Shown here piece after piece: positions 7,561-17,016 of a stretch of DNA of 22,166 nt. The DNA comes from Paulinella micropora (Eukaryota; Cercozoa; Imbricatea; Euglyphida). Made by a program: the position numbers and the translations under genes. Under the pieces are notes generated by a model. That model was not told the origin of the DNA. It did no database searches and saw nothing but the letters and a program-made list of their open reading frames with translations. Each line of letters opens with the position of its first letter. Positions within the stretch are counted from its first letter, which is position 1. The stretch covers positions 429,552 through 451,717 of the forward strand of contig BJOX01000225.1 in the NCBI GenBank assembly GCA_009731375.1, in the 5' to 3' direction.

Positions 7561-7950
7561 TCCAGCATATTATGACGAATTGATATGACTGTTAAATCAG
7601 ACCGTTAGAAAACAGTTTTAATTTTTTGAATTTTTCAAAAGTTTCATAAGTTTAATTTACTTTAATGTCAAATGATGCTGGAATAAATATAAGTTTTTTA
7701 TATCGAGAAAACAACAAACATTAACTTAGCAATCAAACCAGAGTCACGGTAACAACTCAGCTGAAGTTCATAAACTGTCTACCGTTAATTTGAATTTTTG
7801 AATTCAAATTTCAACATTTTCAATTCGAACCTTTTTGAAATTATTAAATTCAATGTATTTAATGATTAGAACACATAAAATTATATACAGCATGTCAGGA
7901 AACATGTGAGTGCCACCGACAGGTAGTCACTGCCTTGACTGTGGCAACTA
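7561..7950. other. AT-rich non-coding DNA
   Basis: About 390 bp, rich in A and T with runs such as AATTTTTGAATTCAAATT. No gene or family recognised. Confidence 0.6.
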
Positions 7951-8304
7951 GTGACTGTTTTATAACCGTCTCACTCAACTTAAAGTCTAAGCTACCGCAC
8001 CGGTTTTATGCTTCAAAATCATTGTAAATATGCTGAATAAGCTAGTATTAATATTATTTCATGCATACTTCAAGTAGTCAGTGAGTATATATAACGACTA
8101 CAAGTGAGTGGCAAGTAGTACTATCACAGTGACTTGTGTATTAATAAAACTGTCTTACCCAACTTAAAGTCTAAGCTACCGCACTGGTTTTATGCTTCAA
8201 AATCATTGTAAATATGCTGAACTTGCCGCGAAACTAGTATTAATATTATTTCGTGCATACTTCAAGTAGTCAGTGCGTATGTATAACAAATACAAGTGAG
8301 TGGT
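7951..8304. repeat. Tandem duplication, two ~175-bp copies (period 184)
   Basis: The block containing CTTAAAGTCTAAGCTACCGC, TTTTATGCTTCAAAATCATT and CATACTTCAAGTAGTCAGTG occurs at about 7951-8115 and again at about 8135-8304. The copies differ at scattered positions and by a small insertion (AACTTGCCGCG). Non-coding. Confidence 0.85.
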
Positions 8305-9632
8305 AACTTTTACCAGTAGTAAATAAGCCACAAAACTATCAGTTTGTAAGTAACGGTCGTAACAGCTAGAAATTTAATTTTTAAAATATTTTTCAAAGTT
8401 ATGAAAAAAAAACATATTCTGATGAAAAAAATATAATGTTCAAGTAGTAGTAGTTAAACGAAACCAAAAGAAACGAACGCAAAGCTAAAAACCGGGCCAG
8501 CCGCCATACTAATACAGTAAAACCGTTAAGAAACGGTTGTAACAGCTTGGAATTTAATTTTTTATTACTTCAAGTTCTTTCTTTTAATTAATGATGAAAG
8601 GTGGCTAAGATCTTTTGTTTTTATCATCGGAAAGAACAATTATTTTTGAAATATGTCAACTGTGGTATTTTCTTGTGCTTTATCCTGACGTGCTGATAGT
8701 ACTTAACCTTCCGAGTGGTCCAACAGAACTACATCCGTTACCGCGCAATCACAACCAATTCCGCACCACCGTTCAAACTTCCTATCCAGAACCTTCGAAG
8801 TGAGCACAGCTCACACTGCACTGAAAAACAAAATCTACCTTGCCCCTGTAGTATCTTACCCTTAATCTTTCTTTAACGCATATGTAGGTTCTAGTAGTCG
8901 TTAGAGCCCCCATCAACTTCGCAGCAGGTAAACTCATTCAATATTCAAGATTTTGAAGTGCTGTTTGCACAGAATTCAATGTTTTGAAAGTTATTGGGAA
9001 TAGGTAGCCTGAGCCTGACGGTTTAGTCTTTCAGTGTATTAAAGGTATGTATTGCTGTGTTCAAGTCCAGAGTATGTTCTGAATTTTGACAAACTAATTT
9101 TCGACCTATGTTTTCCTAGTTTTTGTTTTGTATTGATAACGTACTTCTCTGCAAAAACCTTCTGGCAGGATTGCTCAACATAGCATTTTAATGCAGTTGT
9201 GCACTTGTGCATAAAAATGAGTGCAGAGTGGGTTTTGCAAACAGCATTTTTCAGTTAAAAACACCATACTTGCTACATTTAATTATCAGTAAGCATACAT
9301 AGAAAGATATTATATAAGAATTTATTGAAGAGCATACAGAGAACATATGAAAACTGACTCTGATTTTTGGCACGGTCATCATGGCCCGGCTCCGACAAGG
9401 CCACAATTTTTTGAGGTGGCAGGGTGGCAAGTTTTTCCTGGTCAGGGTGGCGCAAATTAGTTGGGAAAAAGTGGTGGGCAACTCGGCGGGAAATCGATTG
9501 GTTTGAAGTCAGTTTTTACTATTTTTCAATTATTCTTTCATTAAATTAAATGTTTTTACTTATATATAGTTTTGAAATGTTTCTGGCATATGATAAAGTT
9601 TAACGGACTCGGATCTTACTTGTACTAACGGC
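8305..9632. other. Non-coding DNA between LTR copies
   Basis: 1.3 kb without a convincing gene. A related ~35-bp AT-rich segment (AACGGT(C/T)GTAACAGCT then AATTTAATTTTT) occurs near 8350 and near 8535, and AAACCGTTAAGAAACGGTT (8520-8538) is a small hairpin. A GC-richer island at 9370-9500 encodes nothing recognised. This may be the eroded interior of an older element. Confidence 0.55.
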
Positions 9633-9869
9633 TGTAGGCATCACCCCCCGGATAGCCGGTAAAAAGTACAGTTTTTCGGGTGTCAGGTGCACCTAGTTTT
9701 TTCCCAGTATTTCAATATCGTTTGGCCGGATTTGACCTAATGCCATTTTAACCGTGGTCTGTGGCCGCTTTCTTTTTCGGCTTCACTGAGCTAATATAAC
9801 GAGACATCATTCTCCTTTGGGGGGATTTGTGTCTGGTTGTATTACCCACTTTTTATCGAGCTATCTTCA
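9633..9869 (+). repeat. 5' LTR of the Ty3-type element
   Basis: 237 bp from TGTAGGCATCACCCCCC to GAGCTATCTTCA, with canonical TG...CA ends, repeated at 19688-20243 and in part at 7347. The promoter and transcription start should lie inside; TAATATAA near 9791 is a possible TATA-like site. Confidence 0.88.
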
Positions 9870-9873
9870 GGGA

Positions 9874-9892
9874 TGGTAACATTGGAGTCACC
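9874..9892 (+). promoter_or_regulatory. Candidate tRNA primer-binding site
   Basis: TGGTAACATTGGAGTCACC starts four bases after the LTR end. TGG complements the tRNA CCA end and the rest could match an acceptor and T stem. I cannot name the tRNA. Confidence 0.45.
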
Positions 9893-10643
9893 AGCACAAG
9901 GCTGATTTCTTTTCTGGCTTGTTTTTGGAACAGCAGAAAGAAAAATTGGACAGACCTATCTCTTCTGAGTAGGTGCTCTAAAAAACAAATACTCCAGCAC
10001 ATCCCCACACAGCTCCTTCTGCAAAACCAGACGTCTAGGCGTTTGTGAGTAGGTGTCTCAGTACCCTCTACACAGCCTGTATCTGTGTCCTCATAAGGAG
10101 GCCAGACACCAGACCTCATAGCTGTTCTTGTGTTCTCTCTTGAGACAGAGACAGAGTAGGTCAACAGACGTACAAACAAACACTCACAGTTACAAACAAA
10201 CTTGAAGGACACGAGCGTAGTACTCCTCCTTTCAAGTCTGTGCGCTTAGTTGCCTCTCAAAACACATACATCAAAGTATTTTTGCAAATCTCTGACTGTT
10301 TTTCGACAATAGGTCTGAACAAGTGTCAGACGACAGGTCGACTTCTCAAGGAGTGCTTCTCGAGCCTCTTTGACATTATCTGTACGTAGGTCCTCGTACC
10401 TCATAACAGATACAACAACAAAAAGAGAAAAAGAAAAGAGGAGTGGAGAAGGAGATCAAGTTTTCAGAGAAAGTCGTATAGACTACTTCTTTCTCACAAA
10501 CAAAAACACATAAGACATAGAGGTGAGACTCTCTCTCTCTCTACACTGTCTTTTCATCTTTCCTCTCTATTCGTTCCTCAGAGACGAACAGAGTAATTAC
10601 GGAGTAGAAACAGATCTATCTCCTTTGTATTCCTTCAGAGACC
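9893..10643 (+). other. 5' untranslated leader of the Ty3-type element
   Basis: About 750 nt with no conserved coding frame; a minus-strand frame over 9853-10212 has no domain features. CT- and GA-rich stretches occur near 10430-10560. Packaging and dimerisation signals are expected here but not identified. Confidence 0.55.
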
Positions 10644-13148
10644 ATGTCTTCTAGGTCTGAAGAAGCATATTGGAATGAAGAAGGAGGAGAGAATGAGAGA
10701 ACCCCAATAGACCAGGAGGATAACGTTGGCCCTCTTGGGGACGGGGGAGATCTGGCAGTGCCTTCCTATGAAACAGGAGGACCAGAGGACCGACTGCTCG
10801 CCCCTGGGCGGATGGGAGAGTCGGAAGTCGAGAAGGAGAGGAGCGAGGAGGAAGCGAGGTTTGTGGCCGAATATGGCAATCTAAGTGAGAAGGAGTTTGA
10901 GGATAAAATAGGGAAGGATGAGGCCTATAAATGGCTATTCATTCCCCCAGAAATACGATGGGGAGATCCCTTGAGAAAGGAGGATATCTGTTACCCCCTC
11001 CCAAAACAAGCCCTGTCTCTTGCAAAATTCCTCAGAGACGACAGTGCACAGTTACAGGTGCAACATGTCTCATTTGGGGACAATATGTCTTTACTGGAGC
11101 TTCTCGACCTCACATGGAAAGTGTTCGAGTGTGCTATACTCTATGAGTACCAGTCTAACAAGACTGTCCTGCCATGGGATTCAAGAGCACTGGCTAGGTT
11201 GCTCGATCCTGGTCAGGATATCGAATCAATCAAAAGAGGGGAAGGGGAGTTTAAGTCCAGGAACGTCCGAGGACAGATTAATGTCATGGATATACCCCTG
11301 AGACTTATGGAGATCAAGTTGGTGGACTTGAATAAACTCCAACAAACCCCGATTTATGGCAGGGACCTTCACCCGGCCCTGAAAGAAATAGAAGGCGAAG
11401 CTGGAGGGGTGACGAAGATTAAGAAGTTGCATGCGGCCTTGCAGAAGGACGACGCATGGAAGAGGTGGGCTTTCACCAAGGATCATACGATCTTGGAGGG
11501 AACGGCCGCACCCGCCCTCACCAATAAAGCGGGAGAGAAGGAGTTGGCGGAGAAGGCTCTGTTCCTTCGGAAGGCTGCCGAGCTCATGTCTTTTTTTCAT
11601 CATGCTCAAGACCTGCATATCAGGGAAAGAGCAGAGGAGAAAGAAAAGAAGGAGTTGGAGGCAAAGATTGCATTGGCTAAGGCGACGGCTACGAGACAGG
11701 CACCTTCCTCTGGGCCTTTTATGTCTCCCCCTGGGTACGTCCCGTCAGCCCATACAGCCCCTCCTGCCCCTACGACTAGCTCAGCGCCTACCACTGTCAT
11801 TGTCAACAATAATGACAAGAAGGACAGACAGGCTATCATTAACGCCTTCCAAAAATATACCAAGTCCGATGCCACTGCTCTGACGCTGTTCGCAGAGACA
11901 GCGAGTCAGAAGGACACGGATGCGAACCTTCGAGACAAGCTCCGAAGAATTGATGCTTGTATGAAGCAGCATCCAACGGACGAAACACAGGAGTATGAGG
12001 CGTTGTCCACCTTGTTGGACCCATCAATCCTCACACAAGGATTTGATGTTGTGGAATACAAGGCGTTGCGAGCGGTAGAGGTGTCGGCTAGGAGAGCAGC
12101 CTCAGACCTGCAGTGCACGGTGCCAGTTGCCGTCCTCTTGCAATACTTTAAAACTCATGGGTATCAGCATCTGTGTACTGGTACTTTGATTGGGTTTGAG
12201 ATTTTTCAAGAGGTGAACGAAGGGCTGGGCATTAGCGCGAGGTTGGCAGCGATCCTCACTGAGGTCAGCGCCAAGTACGGGCTCTTTTATAGCCGGAAGT
12301 CTATCATTTTGTACTTCCTGAGTGCTTTGTGTGCACGACACCCGAGCAAGCTCGCAAGGATCATACAGTCCTGTCCGACCTTCGCGGCGGTGAAGACGGC
12401 GGATTTTTTAGAAACGAATATATACGAGAGGGCCGTAGCGGCTGTTCAGCCGAGCGACCTGTATAGGGAGGTGCTCGAAGCGTGTTCCGACTTGGACACG
12501 GCCACCGAGTCATTCTCCAGTGCGGCGACACAAGGGGTTGGAGGTGCTCAAGCAGCACATACAACTCGGTCGGCGGGTCAAAAGAGGGGGAGAGACGAGC
12601 CGACGCCGTGCTACCGCTATTTTTCATATATGGCGTGTAAGAATGAGGCGAAGCATGGAGTAGGCACCTGTCCACACAGTCATGACTCTGACGATGACAG
12701 GATGCGAAATATCTTCCTGAGAGAACTCAAAGGCTCAAAAAAGGAGCAGGCCTTATACAGAGTTTACAAGAAGGAGTTGGTGGAGAGGAGGTGGAATGCA
12801 AATATGGTCGCGGACGGAGAGTTCCGGGAGGCCATCATTTCCTTCCTTGAGAAGATGAAGAGAAAGGAGGAGAAAGAAGCAGCGGGCCGACAAGCGGCGC
12901 CGACTAGAGGAGGAGAGACGAGAGGAGCGTCACGAGGGTCCCGAGGGACACCAAGAGGATGGGCACCAAGAGGTCGGGGATATCGGAGAAGGGGAGGCCG
13001 GACCCCAGCGCGCCCTCCCAGAGGACACGGATACTGGAATTATAGCTCCAGTTCCAGCTCCAACTACCCCCAGCAAGCTTATACCGCTGCGGAGGGACGT
13101 CAAGACGAAGACACTGGCTCAGGTGAGCGTGTTGAAGTCCTAGAATGA
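10644..13148 (+). CDS. gag: Gag polyprotein of the Ty3-type element
   Basis: 834 codons from ATG (context GAGACCATG) to TGA. This should form the virus-like particle and bind element RNA. It has an acidic N-terminus (1-100) and a mostly helical region (100-320). A charged coiled-coil-like stretch follows (about 322-352, RERAEEKEKKELEAK), then a Pro/Ala/Thr linker (355-388). The second helical domain (390-640) sits where a capsid is expected. Next is a single CCCH-type finger (C656, C665, C676, H680; C-x8-C-x10-C-x3-H) in place of the usual CCHC knuckle. The C-tail is Arg/Gly-rich (about 750-795, RGG and RG repeats), an RNA-binding type of tail. Gag is much longer than usual for this group (often 250-500). 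The pol frame continues directly past its stop. Confidence 0.85.
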   Translation: MSSRSEEAYWNEEGGENERTPIDQEDNVGPLGDGGDLAVPSYETGGPEDRLLAPGRMGESEVEKERSEEEARFVAEYGNLSEKEFEDKIGKDEAYKWLFIPPEIRWGDPLRKEDICYPLPKQALSLAKFLRDDSAQLQVQHVSFGDNMSLLELLDLTWKVFECAILYEYQSNKTVLPWDSRALARLLDPGQDIESIKRGEGEFKSRNVRGQINVMDIPLRLMEIKLVDLNKLQQTPIYGRDLHPALKEIEGEAGGVTKIKKLHAALQKDDAWKRWAFTKDHTILEGTAAPALTNKAGEKELAEKALFLRKAAELMSFFHHAQDLHIRERAEEKEKKELEAKIALAKATATRQAPSSGPFMSPPGYVPSAHTAPPAPTTSSAPTTVIVNNNDKKDRQAIINAFQKYTKSDATALTLFAETASQKDTDANLRDKLRRIDACMKQHPTDETQEYEALSTLLDPSILTQGFDVVEYKALRAVEVSARRAASDLQCTVPVAVLLQYFKTHGYQHLCTGTLIGFEIFQEVNEGLGISARLAAILTEVSAKYGLFYSRKSIILYFLSALCARHPSKLARIIQSCPTFAAVKTADFLETNIYERAVAAVQPSDLYREVLEACSDLDTATESFSSAATQGVGGAQAAHTTRSAGQKRGRDEPTPCYRYFSYMACKNEAKHGVGTCPHSHDSDDDRMRNIFLRELKGSKKEQALYRVYKKELVERRWNANMVADGEFREAIISFLEKMKRKEEKEAAGRQAAPTRGGETRGASRGSRGTPRGWAPRGRGYRRRGGRTPARPPRGHGYWNYSSSSSSNYPQQAYTAAEGRQDEDTGSGERVEVLE
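13146..13148 (+). promoter_or_regulatory. In-frame UGA between gag and pol, likely readthrough stop
   Basis: gag and pol share one frame. Removing only this stop gives a single frame from 10644 to 16661. The context is GAA TGA CGA, with C at the +4 position that favours leaky UGA. It is followed by about 50 nt of almost pure purine, which recalls the purine-rich spacer after the gammaretroviral readthrough stop. The pol ATG at 13224 offers reinitiation as an alternative. Confidence 0.6.
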
Positions 13149-16100
13149 CGAGAGGAAAAGAGGGAGGAGGAGAAGAGAAAGAAGGAGATAAAAACTGTTC
13201 TTTTTGATCCGACAGTCACAGTTATGCCTACTGTTGCTGAACAGGATACGAACGGTTCCGTTCCTCCTAGACGTGAAGTTGAAGGCACACAGCCTCACAA
13301 GCCTCAAGGTAAGCATTTGCTAGTTCATCCTTCGAGAGCTAATATGATAAATGATGCGAATAGGAAGGCGAAGAAGGCGATGGAGGAGAGGAAGCCGCAA
13401 CTGAAGGCTAGGTCTCCGCCTACGAAGAAGCAGCGGACCGTTCCCCCGCCAAAGGACGCAACCGTCTCTACGGTAGACAAGTGTACATCTAGTGTACCGG
13501 ACTCTGTCAAGCGGACACTTGAGATACCGGAAGCCCCGGAGACTCAAGAAGTTAAGTTGGAGGAAAAGAGGGAAGAACGGAAGGAGGACAAGGAACTTGA
13601 GCTTAGACTCAAAACCCTAGAACAAAAAATTCATGTGCTAGCGGCTAGTATACATAGACCGGACGCGCTATGCTACACTGACCTCTTTTGTGAAACTTTA
13701 CAAACCACATTAAAAGTTGGTAATGATACGATGGCGAATATTAATATTGTCGGCCAGAAGTTTTTGAATAGTCACCGGACATGGGTTGACAAAAATATTA
13801 GAAAAACAAAGGGGACCCTAAAAGGGGTAGGCAGCCGTACGGAAATTACGGGCATCGTCACATTAATTTTCAAATTGAAATCCGGTCGAGTATATCGTGC
13901 GGACCTCTATGTTGTCCCCGATTACCACGGTTCAATCCTGCTGTCGTATGACCAATTGGCTACGATGGGGGCAGTGATCGATTGCGCCGCACGGCGAGTA
14001 ATTTATGGAGTGAAGAATGGAGAGAATGAGGATATTAATCCGATGACTGCTACTGACTCATACGAGGCCTTTGAGCTGAGTCTAGCAACGGAGAGAAAAA
14101 GGTTGGCCTTCGTACATGAGGCAACTGAAGCCTATGTACACCCCTATGTCACAGTGCCGGACGAACTGTCCTGGACCGACAATTGGGAGACGGAGATGCA
14201 GGCGTATACGGTTACGATTCCCGCATGGGACAAAAAGTCTATTGATGACTTAATCGTAGCGCGTAATGAGGAGATAATATGTGTTGCGAAACAGTGCCCG
14301 TCGTTGGCCAGATTCGCAGAAGGTGGTGGGGCAGATGTCCATATTACTAATGGCTACTGTTACCACGCAAAGATGTCAGATGAAAAGAGAGAGGCGTTTG
14401 TGCCAAGGAGGAAGGGGCGTATCCCCGATACTCCAGAGGATGACATTAAAACTTTTATCACGAACTTTTGGGGCGATGTGCCTACCTGGCCGCGCTCATT
14501 AACTGAAGTGAAAAAGTGTCTACGGACTCTATTTGAGAGTAACAAGCCGTATACTGTCATTCTGCCGTACAATGAGAAGGCGATATGGGCACAGGAGATA
14601 AGGGACCGGCTTATTGATCATACTATACCGGTTCCCTCTCGCAAGCAACAGTTAGTGGTGGCTTGTCGACTCGGGTCTCGGGAGCAGAGCAGTGCATACA
14701 AGCGGAAGCTCAGAGCCCAGGACAAGTTGAAATTGATACCTCAAGCTTTCACATGCTTTGATGGTTTCTACACTCGTAAGGCTCCGATACAATGCGCGAA
14801 CCTTATTGATATGCTTGTCGGACTCGGTCATGATGATGAGCCGGACACAGTCACGTATGAACGGACGGGACTGGACGATTTGTCCGAGGAAGATTTGAGT
14901 TTGGAGGAGGACTTAGCGCCCCTCAAAGAACATAAGAAGATGTCGGAGGAAGATTTCCAAGCGGCGGCGCGGAAAATTTTAGAAGAAGGAGTGGGTACGG
15001 AGAGAGAGAAGGAGCTTCTCAAAGCTAAGATGGAGGCGTACAGAGAAATTTTCGACCCTCCTCGGGCAGGTGGTGTAAAGTCGGAGGACTTCACTGCTGT
15101 CATTTACAAGATACCGGGTGCGGAGCCATCTCCGGCACCGCGGAGGGCAAATTTGAGCATACATGAGGCGAAGATAGCGGAGGAGAACGTGAGACAGTTG
15201 CTCAATGAGGACTTTATTGAGAGATCTACATCTCCAATTGTCTCTCAACCGAAAATCGTCCCCAAGCCAGGAGGAGAATGGCGTTTGACGATCAATTATG
15301 CCCGTGTGAATAAGGTGCTAGAGGAAGAGAGAAATCCTCTGCCGACCTTAGAAGAGGGCAGAAGAGTGCTGCGGAATGCTAAATTCTATTCGGTCATTGA
15401 CCTTAAGAACGGCTTCTGGCAGATACCACTGGACGAGAAATCCAGATGGCTGACTGCATTCGTGGTTGGTATGGAAATATACCAGTGGAAGGTGCTTCCG
15501 ATGGGACTCAAACAGGCCCCGGGGCTCTTTCAGAAGGCGATGCAGAAGATGTTGAGTGGTCAATATGACGACCAGTCGGAGGATGGTTTTATGAGAAGGA
15601 GAGGACAGAAGGCGGGAGAATATGCATTTTGTTACATCGATGACATTATCGTAGACTCTAACACAATGGAATATCATATCGATCACTTGTCAGATGTCTT
15701 CAGGCGCATCGGAGCTTTTGGCCTGAAATGCAACTTAAAGAAATGTCAGCTTGCAAAGACAAGTGTGACGTATTTGGGTTACGAGATTCCTCATAACAGA
15801 GTCTCGATATCGCGCGAAAAGAGGGAGGAGATCATGAGTAGACAGTTGCCAAAGAATCGCACAGAGTTACACTCTTTTCTTGCGATGGCACAATACTACA
15901 GCCAGTTCATACCCGATTGGGGTGCAACTCGGGCTAAGTTGGAGAAGATGATTGATTTTGGAGACTTTGAGAAGTGGGATGAGGAGGCTTTGCAGGCGTT
16001 TAATACGCTCAAAGATCTCATTTACAAAGATCCCAAGGACGGCGGATTAGTACTTATGATGCCCGACTTTACGAAGCCGTTCGTAGTCGACACGGATGCA

Positions 16101-16661
16101 TCTAAGTTTGCGATTGGCGCGGTGCTGCAACAGGAAGATGAGGAGAAAAAGTTGCGCCCGATCATGTTTATTAGTAGAAAGCTGTGTGCGGCGGAGCGAA
16201 ATTACTGGACGCGACAGAGAGAGGCGTTGGCAGTAGCATGGGCTCTCAAGAGGCTCAGAGAATATCTATGGGGAGGACCTCTATTCACGGTTAGGACCGA
16301 TCATCACAACCTTCTTTGGTTGATGAATCATGAACAAACCGGCCGTTTGGCGCGGTGGCAAGCTTTCTTGTCATGTTTCAATTTCACGATGGTCTATTTA
16401 CCGGGAAAGCGAAACGTAGTCGCTGATAGCCTTTCTAGGCTAGAGTTGCAGTCGGAGGTGTCGGCTCTCGTATCATCAGTGGAAATGATAGATCTGTCCA
16501 CGGACAAGGTGTACGAGGTAAGCCACATAGAGGCGATGCAGATGGCACGAGGCGTTCGATATGACCGCACGGGTCTACGATATAGTCCTCAAGGCCCGGA
16601 TCATGGCATATGCTGTGAGGCGCATGTTCTCGAAGACGCTGAGTGGTCTTATGAGGCATAG
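13149..16661 (+). CDS. pol: Pol: protease, reverse transcriptase, RNase H (Ty3 type)
   Basis: Open from just after the gag UGA; first ATG at 13224 (1145 codons, numbering below), stop TAG at 16659. A charged N-terminal 130 residues precede a retropepsin-like domain (about 155-265) with D168-T-M-A where D-T/S-G-A is expected and I-L-L-S at 238-241 where I-L-L-G is usual. RT spans about 625-885: PIVSQPKIVPKPGGEWRLTI, D726 in VIDLKNGFWQIP, LPMGLKQAPGLFQ, and YIDD with D806/D807. A ~25-residue charged segment (about 778-800) precedes YIDD. RNase H spans about 945-1075 with D956, E1000, D1026 and D1068. It copies the element RNA into DNA in the particle. After about 1075 the frame drifts to a stop while homologous linker sequence continues in the next frame. 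Confidence 0.9.
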   Translation, partial: REEKREEEKRKKEIKTVLFDPTVTVMPTVAEQDTNGSVPPRREVEGTQPHKPQGKHLLVHPSRANMINDANRKAKKAMEERKPQLKARSPPTKKQRTVPPPKDATVSTVDKCTSSVPDSVKRTLEIPEAPETQEVKLEEKREERKEDKELELRLKTLEQKIHVLAASIHRPDALCYTDLFCETLQTTLKVGNDTMANINIVGQKFLNSHRTWVDKNIRKTKGTLKGVGSRTEITGIVTLIFKLKSGRVYRADLYVVPDYHGSILLSYDQLATMGAVIDCAARRVIYGVKNGENEDINPMTATDSYEAFELSLATERKRLAFVHEATEAYVHPYVTVPDELSWTDNWETEMQAYTVTIPAWDKKSIDDLIVARNEEIICVAKQCPSLARFAEGGGADVHITNGYCYHAKMSDEKREAFVPRRKGRIPDTPEDDIKTFITNFWGDVPTWPRSLTEVKKCLRTLFESNKPYTVILPYNEKAIWAQEIRDRLIDHTIPVPSRKQQLVVACRLGSREQSSAYKRKLRAQDKLKLIPQAFTCFDGFYTRKAPIQCANLIDMLVGLGHDDEPDTVTYERTGLDDLSEEDLSLEEDLAPLKEHKKMSEEDFQAAARKILEEGVGTEREKELLKAKMEAYREIFDPPRAGGVKSEDFTAVIYKIPGAEPSPAPRRANLSIHEAKIAEENVRQLLNEDFIERSTSPIVSQPKIVPKPGGEWRLTINYARVNKVLEEERNPLPTLEEGRRVLRNAKFYSVIDLKNGFWQIPLDEKSRWLTAFVVGMEIYQWKVLPMGLKQAPGLFQKAMQKMLSGQYDDQSEDGFMRRRGQKAGEYAFCYIDDIIVDSNTMEYHIDHLSDVFRRIGAFGLKCNLKKCQLAKTSVTYLGYEIPHNRVSISREKREEIMSRQLPKNRTELHSFLAMAQYYSQFIPDWGATRAKLEKMIDFGDFEKWDEEALQAFNTLKDLIYKDPKDGGLVLMMPDFTKPFVVDTDASKFAIGAVLQQEDEEKKLRPIMFISRKLCAAERNYWTRQREALAVAWALKRLREYLWGGPLFTVRTDHHNLLWLMNHEQTGRLARWQAFLSCFNFTMVYLPGKRNVVADSLSRLELQSEVSALVSSVEMIDLSTDKVYEVSHIEAMQMARGVRYDRTGLRYSPQGPDHGICCEAHVLEDAEWSYEA

Positions 16662-17016
16662 TAAATACGAGAATGCGAAGGCGAATATAAAAGAGGAGGA
16701 GGAGACGACTGAGGTCTATACTGAACCTCCACAGGAAAATCGAAGCGAGCTTGGTGAAGACCCGGAGAGGGTAGGAGTAAGGTTGGAGGACGGTACTATC
16801 AATATCGCCTCGCCTACCGCATGGAGGCAGCAGCAGGCGACGGATCCGGAGTTCAAGGAGCTCATAACGTCATACAAGAACCCTAATGAGCTTAAAAAGA
16901 CTCCGCAGATCAAAGATCAAATGAAGGAGATGGCGTGGAGAGATGGGCTATTGTGGTACAAGGGCCAGCATGGCAAATTTGCATCACAGCCTGACAAAGA
17001 ACTCATTGGTTCATAG
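16531..17016 (+). pseudogene. pol: Pol linker and start of integrase zinc region, +1 frame
   Basis: Open in the +1 frame relative to RT and integrase (first ATG 16561, stop TAG at 17014). After an acidic spacer it contains TDPEFKELITSYKNP and WRDGLLWYKGQHGKFA, the segment that in Ty3-type Pol precedes the integrase HHCC domain. It overlaps the end of the RT frame by up to about 130 nt, so the shift lies between 16531 and 16658. It could be a single indel mutation or a programmed frameshift; no obvious slippery heptamer was recognised. It ends just where the two zinc-binding histidines should come. Confidence 0.7.

Noticed and set aside
9853-10212. 119-codon minus-strand ORF in the Ty3-type leader
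   Set aside because: No domain, starts inside the primer-site region and is antisense to the element; probably chance.
13146-13148. UGA as a reassigned sense codon in the host
   Set aside because: No other in-frame UGA occurs in gag, RT or integrase and Trp is always UGG, so leaky termination is the simpler reading.
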